Shown: positions 35,878 to 44,524 of the stretch, in pieces | Numbering within the stretch: the stretch's first letter is position 1 | How the letters are laid out: every line of letters begins with the position of its first letter | Origin: Lacrimispora amygdalina | Lineage (GTDB): Bacteria; Bacillota; Clostridia; Lachnospirales; Lachnospiraceae | Length of the DNA stretch: 64,000 bases | Assembly: GCF_900205965.1 (NCBI RefSeq) | Contig: NZ_OAOF01000001.1 | Span: forward strand, 1-64,000 | Direction: 5' to 3' | Notes under the pieces: generated by a model | What the model was told of the DNA's origin: nothing | What the model saw: only the letters and a program-made list of their open reading frames with translations | The model's database searches: none | Translations under genes and position numbers: made by a program

Positions 35878-37419
35878 ATGAATGATTCTCTAAAGATCCC
35901 CAGGAAACTTTCAAAAAGGAAATATGCTCTTCTGACCGGCACGCTTCTTCTTACGTCAGCCGGGCTCATCACCCGGGTGCTGGGTTTTTTTTACCGGATC
36001 TTCCTCTCCCGTACCATCGGAGCTGAGGGTCTGGGTATCTTTAATCTGATTCATCCGGTGTTTGGAATCTGCTTTGCTCTTTGTGCAGGCTCCATACAAA
36101 CCGCTATATCCCAGTCCGTAGCCGCTAATGTGAAGAAGGGCCGTTCTGTTTTTAGAAGTGGTCTGATCATCTCAGTGGCTATTTCCATGATACTGGCTTA
36201 TTTCATTATTCAGTTTAAAGATTTTATTGCTGGTTCCATATTAATGGAGCCGCGCTGCGCACCTCTCCTTATATTTCTTGCAGTATCGGTTCCCTGCTCA
36301 GCCATTCATGCCTGTATCAACGGTTATTATTATGGTATGCAGCGTCCCTCTGTTCCGGCATTGGCTCAGATCATGGAACAGATAATAAGAATCGGTGCCG
36401 TTTTCCTCATTGCCGATATTATGATCCAGTCAGGAATCACCATTACGGTTCAGCTGGCCGTATTTGGCCACTTAATCGGAGAAGCTGCGTCCTCCCTGTT
36501 TACTGTTTTTGCCTACCGCTTTTTCCCGCCGGTTATGGCTAAAGACTTTGCTTATGATTCCTCCCATTTTAGTGAAACAGCTCCGGGACTCATGCATCTG
36601 GCACTTCCTCTTATGGGAAACAGGCTGGTTTTAAATATTCTTGCCAGTGCGGAGGCCATTCTGATCCCCAGCAGACTGCAGATGTCAGGTCTTTCCGATT
36701 CGGCCGCATTTTCCGTATACGGCGTGTTAACCGGTATGGCGCTGCCCTTTATTTTGTTTCCCTCCACCGTATTCAATTCTCTTGCAGTACTTTTACTGCC
36801 TACAGTGGCAGAAGCTCAGTCCGAAGGCAATGAAAAGCGGATCGGAACCGCTATCTCTATGTCCCTTCGGTACTGTATGTATGTGGGAATTCTCTGCATC
36901 GGAATCTTTACCTTATTCGGGGATGACCTGGGCGTCAGTGTATTTAAAGACAGTTCTGCGGGTCAGTACATGACCGTGCTGGCATGGCTCTGCCCATTTC
37001 TTTATATGGCCACCACCATGGGAAGTATCTTAAACGGACTTGGCAAAACCTCCATTACCTTTACCCAGAATGTGATCGCCATGACACTGAGGCTTTTGTT
37101 TGTGATTTTTGGTATCCCCCGGCTGGGAATATTTGCCTATCTGGTGGGAGCTCTGGCAAGTGAACTGCTTCTGGCTTTCATGCATGTGCTTACTTTAAGG
37201 AAAATGGTGGATTTTATATGGAACGCATGGGATATGATCGCAAAACCATCGGCACTCATGATACTGGCAATCGGTATCTATTATGCTGTCTTTACCTTTG
37301 CCGATCCATTTGCGTGCCTGCCCCTGTTTATTAAAACAGCACTACATATTGGAATCGTAAGTATCTTTTATCTGGTGCTGCTATTGGGGGTTCATGTTAT
37401 GAAACACGGTGAGGACTAA
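35878..37419 (+). CDS. spoVB: SpoVB-like polysaccharide flippase (MOP superfamily)
   Basis: This encodes 513 residues with about 14 membrane helices and the family opening LTSAGLITRVLGFFYRIFLS. SpoVB/MurJ relatives flip lipid-linked glycans. SpoVB is needed for spore cortex synthesis. The start follows AGGAG by 5 nt. It is monocistronic, with a terminator. Paralogues of this family are common in Clostridia, so the sporulation role is likely but not certain. Confidence 0.85.
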   Translation: MNDSLKIPRKLSKRKYALLTGTLLLTSAGLITRVLGFFYRIFLSRTIGAEGLGIFNLIHPVFGICFALCAGSIQTAISQSVAANVKKGRSVFRSGLIISVAISMILAYFIIQFKDFIAGSILMEPRCAPLLIFLAVSVPCSAIHACINGYYYGMQRPSVPALAQIMEQIIRIGAVFLIADIMIQSGITITVQLAVFGHLIGEAASSLFTVFAYRFFPPVMAKDFAYDSSHFSETAPGLMHLALPLMGNRLVLNILASAEAILIPSRLQMSGLSDSAAFSVYGVLTGMALPFILFPSTVFNSLAVLLLPTVAEAQSEGNEKRIGTAISMSLRYCMYVGILCIGIFTLFGDDLGVSVFKDSSAGQYMTVLAWLCPFLYMATTMGSILNGLGKTSITFTQNVIAMTLRLLFVIFGIPRLGIFAYLVGALASELLLAFMHVLTLRKMVDFIWNAWDMIAKPSALMILAIGIYYAVFTFADPFACLPLFIKTALHIGIVSIFYLVLLLGVHVMKHGED

Positions 37420-37435
37420 AAGAAGTAAGCCAGGT

Positions 37436-37472
37436 AAAAATCCTCAGAGCTGAGATGTTCTGGGGATTTTTT
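37436..37472 (+). terminator. terminator after spoVB
   Basis: AAAAATCCTCAGA (37436-37448) pairs with TCTGGGGATTTTT (37459-37471), ending in a T-run. Confidence 0.8.
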
Positions 37473-37511
37473 GCTGTTACATGGCAGCTCTGGCTTTGCG
37501 TATCCTTATTT

Positions 37512-37745
37512 GGGGCATAGTCAGGAACCTATCTGCTGCTATGCCCTAAATAGTGTAGAATAGATCCTAAAATTGGAGAAATGGGGCAGAGGGAGTGAAT
37601 AGATTTTATCAGTGCCTCGCAAGCTTGATAACTGCGGGGCATGAATAAAGATCCGACTGCTGATATGCCCCAAACATTATAGAATGCATCATAAAATTTG
37701 AATAATGGGACAGTAGGAGATAAATAATGTTATCTATGCCCCATT
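37512..37745. repeat. two imperfect ~105-bp tandem copies in a noncoding region
   Basis: Copy 1 (about 37512-37616) and copy 2 (about 37636-37745) align over their length with a period of about 124 bp. Each starts with GGGGCAT, contains a hairpin closed by GGGGCAT/ATGCCC about 30 nt apart, and continues with a conserved block (TAGAATN-ATCNTAAAATT-GA-AATGGG-CAG). A final CTATGCCCC at 37737-37745 can also pair with either start. I see no protein frame here. It may be a structured RNA, a MITE-like element, or a leader for the Crp/Fnr gene. Confidence 0.6.
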
Positions 37746-37786
37746 TGGAGTACGGACACTTTTTCAAAACACTATTTTCCTGCTCC

Positions 37787-37815
37787 TTGCGTTGGATTTC
37801 ATGGTATAGTATAAT
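37787..37815 (+). promoter_or_regulatory. promoter of the Crp/Fnr regulator gene
   Basis: TTGCGT (37787-37792), a 17-nt spacer, TATAAT (37810-37815), 59 nt before the start codon. Confidence 0.75.
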
Positions 37816-37874
37816 ACACGGATACAGCATGCAAATGAAAGGCAGGTGTAAGAGCTTCTTTATGAAGCGGATTA

Positions 37875-38561
37875 ATGGATATCAAAGAAGCCTGTTTCAG
37901 TATTGAATTTTTCAAAAATATATCAGAAAAATCAGCCGCTGCACTGATTGCCTGCGGCAGCCTCCGTCGTTTTCCAAAAGGGGCACACTTATATTGGGAT
38001 AAAGAAATGAACCATACTCTCTATATTGTAATAGACGGTTTCGTATCCCTGTATAAAATCAATTCCCAGGGAGAAAGAAAAACGGTTTTTCTTTTAGGAA
38101 AAGGGGAATTGGTTAACGAGGAGGTTTTGCAGAATATGCCCGCCTCCATTAACTGCGAAGCATTCGAATCTTCTCTGGTTCTGTGCTTTGGGAAGACGGA
38201 TCTTCTGGCTGTCATGCGTCATGATTTTGAACTGACGAAACTGATACTTGATTCCCTCGCGTTAAAAAACCGACGCTTATACCGCCAGTTAAAGAACACC
38301 TCCAACTCCGTACATGGGGAAAAGAAAATTGCTGCAAAGCTGTGGCGCCTGTCTAAGGATTACGGAATTCCCCATGAGGAAGGGACCTTAATCAATATGG
38401 ATTTAAGCGTCACTTATCTGGCCGATATGTTAGGGTCCAGACGGGAAACTGTATCCCGTCAGCTGAAGCATTTAACTGAACAGGGGCTGGTCCATGTCAA
38501 GCGTGGGAAAATTATCATCCCTGACAGAGACGCCCTGTCTGTTTTTTTTAAGTCACCGTGA
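37875..38561 (+). CDS. Crp/Fnr-family transcriptional regulator
   Basis: This encodes 228 residues. The N-terminal cyclic-nucleotide-binding-like barrel (about 20-130) contains LYIVIDGFVSLYKINSQGER. The C-terminal winged helix (about 150-225) has LADMLGSRRETVSRQLKHLT with the recognition helix RRETVSRQL. No FNR-type cysteine cluster is evident, so direct oxygen sensing by Fe-S is not supported. It precedes the transporter and asrABC, and a Crp-like palindrome lies at its 3' end in front of them, so it probably regulates sulfite reduction. The Shine-Dalgarno is weak. Confidence 0.88.
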   Translation: MDIKEACFSIEFFKNISEKSAAALIACGSLRRFPKGAHLYWDKEMNHTLYIVIDGFVSLYKINSQGERKTVFLLGKGELVNEEVLQNMPASINCEAFESSLVLCFGKTDLLAVMRHDFELTKLILDSLALKNRRLYRQLKNTSNSVHGEKKIAAKLWRLSKDYGIPHEEGTLINMDLSVTYLADMLGSRRETVSRQLKHLTEQGLVHVKRGKIIIPDRDALSVFFKSP

Positions 38562-38585
38562 TTTTGATCACGGTGATTTTTTTAT
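38553..38585 (+). terminator. terminator overlapping a Crp-like palindrome
   Basis: A perfect 10-bp stem, TCACCGTGAT (38553-38562) and ATCACGGTGA (38567-38576), is followed by a T-run. It overlaps the stop codon of the regulator gene. Its centre reads CGTGA-N6-TCACG, close to a Crp-type operator (TGTGA-N6-TCACA). It is centred 41.5 bp before a start point predicted from the TATACT at 38594-38599, the classic class II activator position. It may therefore be a terminator, an operator, or both. Confidence 0.7.
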
Positions 38586-38643
38586 TTCTTTATTATACTG
38601 TTTTTGTGGGTAGTTTGATAAAAAATAAACAAGGAGGTTGTTT

Positions 38644-39411
38644 ATGTTTCAGGAAGAATATTCAACGTTAGCAAAAGCAGCAGAAAATAAATCGAGATTT
38701 CTGAAAAACAATCCTGTAGGCTACTGGGTTGCTGCCATGCTGGCAGGCATTTATGTCGGTTTTGGAATCCTGCTTATTTTTTCCGCAGGAGGTATGATCT
38801 CAGATCAGCCTTACGTCAAGATTATTATGGGTGCATCCTTTGGCATCGCCCTCAGTCTTGTTATCATGGCAGGTGCGGAACTGTTTACCGGCAATAATTT
38901 AATTATGGCAGGCGGAGTTTTCAGTGGTACGGCCACAGTTTGGGAGGCAGGAAAGCTGTGGGTGGTCTGTTTGCTTGGAAACTGGGCCGGATCCATTCTT
39001 CTTGCCCTGATTTTCTGGGGCGCAGGGCTGACAAAGGGTCCTGTGGGAGAATTTATGGCAAATGCTGCTGCTGCTAAAATGGCAATCCCTCTTATCCCCC
39101 TCTTTTTAAGAGCAGTTCTCTGCAACATCCTGGTCTGCCTTGCAATCTGGTGCGGCTTCCGCTGCAAATCAGAAAGCGGGAAATTAATCATGGTATTCTG
39201 GTGTCTCTTTGCATTCATTACAAGCGGCTATGAACACAGCATTGCCAACATGACTCTGCTCACTGTGGGAATCTTAAGCCCAGGTAATGCGGCAGTCTCC
39301 CTTTCCGGATATTTTTACAATATTCTGGTTGTAACTCTTGGCAATATGGCAGGCGGAATTTTATTTACGGCTGTTCCCTACTATCTGATTTCCAGAAAAA
39401 AGGAGGCGTAG
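38644..39411 (+). CDS. formate/nitrite-family channel linked to sulfite reductase
   Basis: This encodes 255 residues, an FNT-family pentamer-forming channel with six membrane helices. Motifs are AGIYVGFGILLIFSAG and ELFTGNNLIMAGGVFSGTAT, with the re-entrant loop GYEHSIANMTLL. The true start is ATG 38644, 6 nt after AAGGAGG. A TTG 6 bp earlier is part of the site's spacer. FNT proteins pass small monovalent anions (formate, nitrite, HS-). Placed in front of asrABC, the likely cargo is sulfite/bisulfite in or hydrosulfide out. Confidence 0.85.
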   Translation: MFQEEYSTLAKAAENKSRFLKNNPVGYWVAAMLAGIYVGFGILLIFSAGGMISDQPYVKIIMGASFGIALSLVIMAGAELFTGNNLIMAGGVFSGTATVWEAGKLWVVCLLGNWAGSILLALIFWGAGLTKGPVGEFMANAAAAKMAIPLIPLFLRAVLCNILVCLAIWCGFRCKSESGKLIMVFWCLFAFITSGYEHSIANMTLLTVGILSPGNAAVSLSGYFYNILVVTLGNMAGGILFTAVPYYLISRKKEA

Positions 39412-39412
39412 C

Positions 39413-40432
39413 ATGGGATATATCATGAACTTAAAAGAAGTCAATGAGGTGTTTTGCCAGTGGAAAAAGGATTCCGTCATCTATGCTCCCATGCTGATGA
39501 AAAACGGAGGGGCATTTTCTGATACGGATGCGGTTCATTACGGCGAAATCCAGTCTTTTGAAGAAATTGTATTTGATAAAAAGTCAGATTTTTCTTTTAA
39601 AGAGATTCTTCTTCCTATCTCGGAAACCTTATTTTATTTTACGGAAGATTCCGTAAAGGAACCGGAAGCTCCGGTAAAGCAGGCCATCATTTTTCTGCGC
39701 AGCTGCGATCTTCATGCAGTGAAACGCTTAGATACCATGTATCTCCATAACGGCGCAGAAGATCCATATTATAAACGTCTTCGGGACAGGGTGAAATTCG
39801 TACTTATGGGCTGTAAGGAATCCTTCGAGAGCTGTTTTTGTGTGGACATGGGAACCAACCGTTCAGACGACTACCATGCTTCCATGGAGCTTTCCAAAGA
39901 AGGTGTGAGAATTGATAATAAAAATCCCCAATGGGAGGAATTGTTTGCTTCAGGCTGTACAAAACAGGCAGATGTAACCCCTTCTTATGTATCTGAGACA
40001 GAAACACAGGTAAACATCCCGGAGTCTCTCTCCTTAGATGTCATGAAATCATCCATGTGGAAACAATATGACAGCCGCTGCATCAACTGCGGACGGTGTA
40101 ATTTTGTTTGCCCTACCTGTACCTGTTTTACCATGCAGGACATTTTTTATACCGATAACGGCAAAGTTGGAGAGCGCCGCAGAGTATGGGCTTCCTGCAT
40201 GACAGATGGCTTCACTGATGTGGCCGGAGGCGGCAGCTACCGTCAGAATAACGGTCAGCGCATGCGCTTTAAAGTCATGCACAAAGTATATGATTACAAG
40301 AAGCGCAATGGGATTCATATGTGTGTAGGCTGCGGCCGGTGCGACGATGTGTGTCCGGAGTACATCTCATTTTCCCACTGCATCAATCAGCTGGAAGATG
40401 CTATGAAGGAGGTAAATGAAAATGAATCATAA
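39413..40432 (+). CDS. asrA: anaerobic sulfite reductase subunit A
   Basis: This encodes 339 residues. It is an electron-transfer subunit with two C-terminal [4Fe-4S] sites: CINCGRCNFVCPTCTCF and CVGCGRCDDVCPEYI. The N-terminal part is the AsrA/hydrogenase-beta-like domain. Together with AsrB and AsrC it reduces sulfite to sulfide in the cytoplasm. The start follows GGAGG by 6 nt and the channel gene by 1 bp. It overlaps asrB, so translation is coupled. Confidence 0.93.
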   Translation: MGYIMNLKEVNEVFCQWKKDSVIYAPMLMKNGGAFSDTDAVHYGEIQSFEEIVFDKKSDFSFKEILLPISETLFYFTEDSVKEPEAPVKQAIIFLRSCDLHAVKRLDTMYLHNGAEDPYYKRLRDRVKFVLMGCKESFESCFCVDMGTNRSDDYHASMELSKEGVRIDNKNPQWEELFASGCTKQADVTPSYVSETETQVNIPESLSLDVMKSSMWKQYDSRCINCGRCNFVCPTCTCFTMQDIFYTDNGKVGERRRVWASCMTDGFTDVAGGGSYRQNNGQRMRFKVMHKVYDYKKRNGIHMCVGCGRCDDVCPEYISFSHCINQLEDAMKEVNENES

Positions 40433-41216
40433 CGAATATCTTCCCTTCCGTTCTGAGATCAGGGAGGTAATCCGTCATACAGACATCGAATACACCTTCC
40501 GCATGGCTTATCACGGTGTGGTAAAACCAGGTCAGTTTTTCGAGGTTTCCATTCCCAAATTCGGGGAAGCTCCCATTTCGGTCAGCGGCATCCGGGAGGA
40601 TTCCGTTGATTTAACCATTCGCCGGGTAGGAAAGGTGACTGGGGAAATCTTTGAGCGTTATCAGGGAGACAGTCTGTTTTTGAGAGGTCCTTACGGTAAT
40701 GGCTTTGACTTAGAAAATTACCGGGGAAAAGAGCTGCTGGTCATAGCCGGTGGAACCGGTCTTTCTCCTGTGAGAGGCGTGGTTGATTATTTCTCCACTC
40801 ATATGGACGAAACAAAGGGCATGACCCTCATCGCCGGATTTAAGACACCGAAGGACATTCTTTTTCTGGAAGACTTCGGCAAATGGAAACAGGCAATGGA
40901 AGTTATACTGACGGTTGACTGCGCAGAGGATGACACTGCCTGCCAGATTGGTCTGGTCACCCAGTATATACCGAAACTGAAGCTGAAAAACAAGGAAGAA
41001 ACCACTGCAATCGTGGTGGGGCCACCTGCCATGATGCGCTTTACCACTCAGGGACTTTTGGATGTCGGACTGAAAGAAGAAAATATCTGGATTTCCCATG
41101 AACGGAAAATGTGCTGCGGAATCGGAAAATGCGGACATTGTAAAATTGATGACACCTATGTGTGCCTGGACGGACCTGTCTTTCCATTTACCAAAGGCCG
41201 CAGACTTTTGGATTAG
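40422..41216 (+). CDS. asrB: anaerobic sulfite reductase subunit B
   Basis: This encodes 264 residues, a ferredoxin-NADP reductase-like subunit that passes electrons from NAD(P)H. It has an FAD region (LTIRRVGKVTGEIF, LRGPYGNGFDLE), a nucleotide region (LLVIAGGTGLSPVRGVVDYF) and a C-terminal [2Fe-2S] cluster (MCCGIGKCGHCKIDDTYVC). I prefer ATG 40422, 9 nt after AAGGAGG, to the ATG at 40416. It overlaps asrA by 11 bp. Confidence 0.93.
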   Translation: MNHNEYLPFRSEIREVIRHTDIEYTFRMAYHGVVKPGQFFEVSIPKFGEAPISVSGIREDSVDLTIRRVGKVTGEIFERYQGDSLFLRGPYGNGFDLENYRGKELLVIAGGTGLSPVRGVVDYFSTHMDETKGMTLIAGFKTPKDILFLEDFGKWKQAMEVILTVDCAEDDTACQIGLVTQYIPKLKLKNKEETTAIVVGPPAMMRFTTQGLLDVGLKEENIWISHERKMCCGIGKCGHCKIDDTYVCLDGPVFPFTKGRRLLD

Positions 41217-41231
41217 AAAGGGGAATGTCTT

Positions 41232-42194
41232 ATGGATACAAACACAAAGGAACTGAAAAAAAATGCTTTCCGGGTCACAAAGCACAGAGGTCTTACCGCC
41301 TCCCGCATCCGGGTTCCCGGCGGTCACTTAGAGGCCAGATTCTTACCAATGATTCAGAATATTGCGGATACCTACGGAAACGGAACCGTTCACATTACCT
41401 CCAGGCAGGGATTTGAGATCCCTGGAATACCATTTGCGGATATTCCAAAGGTCAATGCCCTCCTTCAGCCGATTATTGAAGGTCTGGATATTAACCAGGG
41501 GGAGAAAGGACAGGGCTACAGTGCAGCCGGAACCCGCAATATTACCGCATGCATCGGCAATAACGTCTGCCCCTATGCCTGCTATAACACAGCGGCTCTG
41601 GCAAAAAAAATAGAGAAAGCAGTTTTCCCCAACAATCTTCATTTTAAAATCGCACTGACCGGCTGTCCTAATGACTGTGCCAAAGTGCGGATGCACGATT
41701 TCGGTATTATGGGGATGACACTTCCCCACTACGATGCTGACCGCTGCGTCAACTGCGGTGCGTGTGTAAAGGCATGCAAACGGAAGTCTACGGGAGCTCT
41801 CGAAACGGTAAACTGCAAGGTGACACGCAATCATGAGACCTGTATTGGCTGCGGGGAATGTGTGCTTGCCTGCCCGACCAGGGCATGGACCAGAAGCCAG
41901 GAAAAGTTTTACCGTCTCACACTTCTTGGACGAACCGGAAAGAAAAATCCCCGTATGGGCGAGGATTTCATTAAATGGGCAGATGAGGACAGCATTTTAA
42001 AAATTATTCTCAATACCTATGATTATGTGACAAAATACATTGATACTACTGCTCCCGGCGGGAAGGAACACATCGGTTATATCGTGGACCGGACCGGATT
42101 TGAGGAATTCTGCCGCTGGGCGATGAAAGATGTGTCTCTGCCTGAGGAGGCCAATGTGTATAAGCCACTCTATTGGAAGGGTGTCAAGTATTAG
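41232..42194 (+). CDS. asrC: anaerobic sulfite reductase subunit C (siroheme)
   Basis: This encodes 320 residues, the catalytic subunit. It shows the sulfite reductase ferredoxin-like half domain, then the siroheme-[4Fe-4S] cysteines in TACIGNNVCPYACYNTAALA and ALTGCPNDCAKVRMHDF. An inserted ferredoxin domain carries CVNCGACVKACKRKSTG and CIGCGECVLACPTRAW. It reduces sulfite to sulfide with six electrons. It is last in the operon. A strong terminator follows. Confidence 0.94.
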   Translation: MDTNTKELKKNAFRVTKHRGLTASRIRVPGGHLEARFLPMIQNIADTYGNGTVHITSRQGFEIPGIPFADIPKVNALLQPIIEGLDINQGEKGQGYSAAGTRNITACIGNNVCPYACYNTAALAKKIEKAVFPNNLHFKIALTGCPNDCAKVRMHDFGIMGMTLPHYDADRCVNCGACVKACKRKSTGALETVNCKVTRNHETCIGCGECVLACPTRAWTRSQEKFYRLTLLGRTGKKNPRMGEDFIKWADEDSILKIILNTYDYVTKYIDTTAPGGKEHIGYIVDRTGFEEFCRWAMKDVSLPEEANVYKPLYWKGVKY

Positions 42195-42202
42195 AACCAT
42201 AG

Positions 42203-42253
42203 AAAAAGACAGGACTTGAATCCTTATCCCGGGATTTAAGTCCTGTCTTTTTC
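42203..42253. terminator. bidirectional terminator after asrC
   Basis: AAAAAGACAGGACTT and AAGTCCTGTCTTTTT form a long perfect stem with T-runs on both sides. It lies between asrC and the convergent small membrane protein gene. Confidence 0.9.
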
Positions 42254-42260
42254 CTGGTAT

Positions 42261-42593
42261 TTAATCCTTATCCTGAAACAGATTGTTTAAAATAGTAATA
42301 ATAAAAGCTGCAAACAGCGAGTTAAGAAAACCGCCCATGCTGATATTTCCCACCAAAGAATCGGCAATCATAATCGTCCAGGCATTTACAATAAAGCTGA
42401 ATAAACCCAGTGTCAATAGATTGACCGGTAATGTAATGAGTAATAGAATCGGCCTTACAATAAAGTTCACAAGCAAAAGCACCATTCCCATAATAAGCAG
42501 TGCGGACAGGCTTCCGATATAAATTGTGTTAAATACAAATGAAAGCAGATAGATTGCCAGTATAATTGATATATATTTTATAAATAATTTCAT
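42261..42593 (-). CDS. small membrane protein, phage holin 4 / PF04020-like
   Basis: This encodes 110 residues with four hydrophobic helices (YISIILAIYLLSFVFNTIYI, LLIMGMVLLLVNFIVRPILL, VNLLTLGLFSFIVNAWTIMI, FLNSLFAAFIITILNNLF). The conserved N-x-x-VRPIL feature is typical of PF04020. These proteins are chromosomal and widely conserved, and the holin name does not imply a prophage. The start is ATG 42593, 8 nt after GGAGG. The upstream ATG is part of that site. Its function is unknown. Confidence 0.8.
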   Translation of the reverse strand: MKLFIKYISIILAIYLLSFVFNTIYIGSLSALLIMGMVLLLVNFIVRPILLLITLPVNLLTLGLFSFIVNAWTIMIADSLVGNISMGGFLNSLFAAFIITILNNLFQDKD

Positions 42594-42710
42594 TTGGCTT
42601 TCCTCCAATCAATACATCTTTTACTGCCATTATATAAAATGGAAAAAATAAATGCAAGTGTCCATCGGTAGAATGCCAGGAAACAACACACTGTATTTTT
42701 ACGCAATATC

Positions 42711-42719
42711 TGATATAAT
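42711..42719 (+). promoter_or_regulatory. extended -10 promoter for the lytS-like gene
   Basis: TGATATAAT (42711-42719) is a perfect extended -10. The -35 is poor. The start codon follows at 42758. Confidence 0.55.
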
Positions 42720-42757
42720 AATACCAGTTATGAAACAGCCAGTATAGGAGGAAACTT

Positions 42758-44524
42758 ATGTCCACTGCTATGTTCTTCAGTCTTTTGTTAAATATCGGTC
42801 TTCTTGTCCTGATTGCAACACTGCTGACCAAAATTCCCATAGTCCGCAGAATGCTCCTGTACGATCAGCATTCTGCCGGGTGTGGGGTCATGCTGGCCGT
42901 GATCTTTGGCTCCATCAGCATCATATCCACCTATACAGGCGTCCGGGCTCAGGGGGCCATTGTCAACACCCGCGTGATCGGCGTGCTGGCTGCCGGGCTT
43001 TTAGGCGGTCCATATGTGGGAATGGGAGCTGCTGTTATTGGCGCAGCTCACCGCTATCTCTTTGACATAGGTGGTTTTACCGCCACGGCCTGTGCCATCT
43101 CCACGCTGGTAGAGGGTATTGCAGGCTCATTATTCTCCCGGCGTTTTAAGGCAGGTAAAATGGACAGTGCCGGTGTGTTTTTTCTCACCTTTTTTGTTGA
43201 GCTTTTACAGATGGTGATCATTCTTCTCATTTCACGGCCATTTACTGCCGCAGTGCAGCTTATAAAGGTGATTTCACTCCCGATGATGACAATGAACGCA
43301 TTGGGTATGCTGATATTTCTAGGCACATTTAATATGGTATTTATAGAAGAAGACAGCCAGTTTGCCGAACGGATGCGGCTGGCACTTGGAATCGTGGAGC
43401 AAAGTCTCCCCCATCTTAGCAAAGGCTTACACAGCACCCCGGATATGCAGGCAGCTGCCGAAATTATCTTTCAGTCCACCTCCTGCTCCGGAATACTGAT
43501 CACGGATACCCGGAAGGTACTGGGTATAAAAACCAGTTCAGAACTGGAGGATATGGAAGAGGATACAGTTCTTCCTCCCATACTTACTTCGACTCATGAC
43601 AGGAAACCAACTGTTTTCCATTATGCTGGAAAAGGGGATCCTTTATATACAATACTAAAAAACCATATGATAGTAGCTGCTCCCATTATTGAGATGAACC
43701 AGATTACCGGGAGCCTGACCATGATTTTTAAGAAACACTGGCAGCAGTCCCAGTCTGATTTAAATTTCGCCTCGGAACTGGCAAGGCTTTTCTCCACCCA
43801 GTTTGAGCTTTCGGAGCTGGAATACCAGAAAAAGCTGCGGCGCAAAGCCGAATTTCGGGCACTCCAGTCTCAGGTGAATCCCCATTTTCTTTATAATTCT
43901 CTTAACACCATCTCCTATGTCTGCCGGGAGAATCCGGACCGGGCAAGAGAACTTCTTCTTACCCTGTCCTCGTATTACCGTCAGACACTGGAGAATAATT
44001 CTTATATGCATACACTGAAAACAGAGCTTCATCACGTAACCAGCTATTTAGAGCTGGAGAAAGCCAGATTTGAAGAGAAACTTCATACGGAAATTAAGAA
44101 CGACTTGCAAATAAGCTGTTTTCTTCCGGCTTTCATTCTGCAGCCTCTAGTTGAAAATGCGGTACGTTATGGTTTTGATAAAAGCGGAAACCGCTACGTA
44201 TCCATCTGCGCCCGAATGGAGGAACATCTTATAAAAATCTCCGTTTCCGACAATGGGCCCGGAATTCCTGAGACGATCATACACCAGTTATATAATGGGG
44301 AACATTACGGCGGTTTCGGAATGGAAAATGTACATAAACGGTTAAAAAGTATCTATGGCCAGGAGCATGGTCTTCAGATCCAAAGCTCCAATTCTGGTTC
44401 TGAACTCTATTTTACCATTCCAGCCGATCCTGATCCCCGCTATGAAGGGGAATATGGTGCAGCAAGAGAACGTGAATTAACTATTGACAACGGGGGGATT
44501 AATTATGAAAATCGCAGTCATTGA
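42758..44524 (+). CDS. LytS/BtsS-type sensor histidine kinase
   Basis: This encodes 588 residues. Residues 1-190 are a 5TMR-LYT membrane sensor with NTRVIGVLAAGLLGGPYVGM and the GAAHRYLFDIGG loop. A GAF-like region follows (about 220-350). Next is a His_kinase domain with ALQSQVNPHFLYNSLNTISY (phospho-acceptor His), then HATPase_c with LQPLVENAVRYGF and VSDNGPGIP. It pairs with the LytTR regulator that overlaps its 3' end. With a CstA-type transporter next door it most resembles BtsS, which senses extracellular pyruvate in enterobacteria. The ligand here is inferred. Confidence 0.9.
   Translation: MSTAMFFSLLLNIGLLVLIATLLTKIPIVRRMLLYDQHSAGCGVMLAVIFGSISIISTYTGVRAQGAIVNTRVIGVLAAGLLGGPYVGMGAAVIGAAHRYLFDIGGFTATACAISTLVEGIAGSLFSRRFKAGKMDSAGVFFLTFFVELLQMVIILLISRPFTAAVQLIKVISLPMMTMNALGMLIFLGTFNMVFIEEDSQFAERMRLALGIVEQSLPHLSKGLHSTPDMQAAAEIIFQSTSCSGILITDTRKVLGIKTSSELEDMEEDTVLPPILTSTHDRKPTVFHYAGKGDPLYTILKNHMIVAAPIIEMNQITGSLTMIFKKHWQQSQSDLNFASELARLFSTQFELSELEYQKKLRRKAEFRALQSQVNPHFLYNSLNTISYVCRENPDRARELLLTLSSYYRQTLENNSYMHTLKTELHHVTSYLELEKARFEEKLHTEIKNDLQISCFLPAFILQPLVENAVRYGFDKSGNRYVSICARMEEHLIKISVSDNGPGIPETIIHQLYNGEHYGGFGMENVHKRLKSIYGQEHGLQIQSSNSGSELYFTIPADPDPRYEGEYGAARERELTIDNGGINYENRSH

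Noticed and set aside
40710..41327. 205-codon minus-strand frame over asrB
   Set aside because: It is antisense to asrB, whose cofactor motifs are intact. No Shine-Dalgarno or recognisable domain.
42261..42593. Prophage holin / lysis gene
   Set aside because: PF04020-like proteins are widespread chromosomal membrane proteins. There is no endolysin or phage gene nearby.
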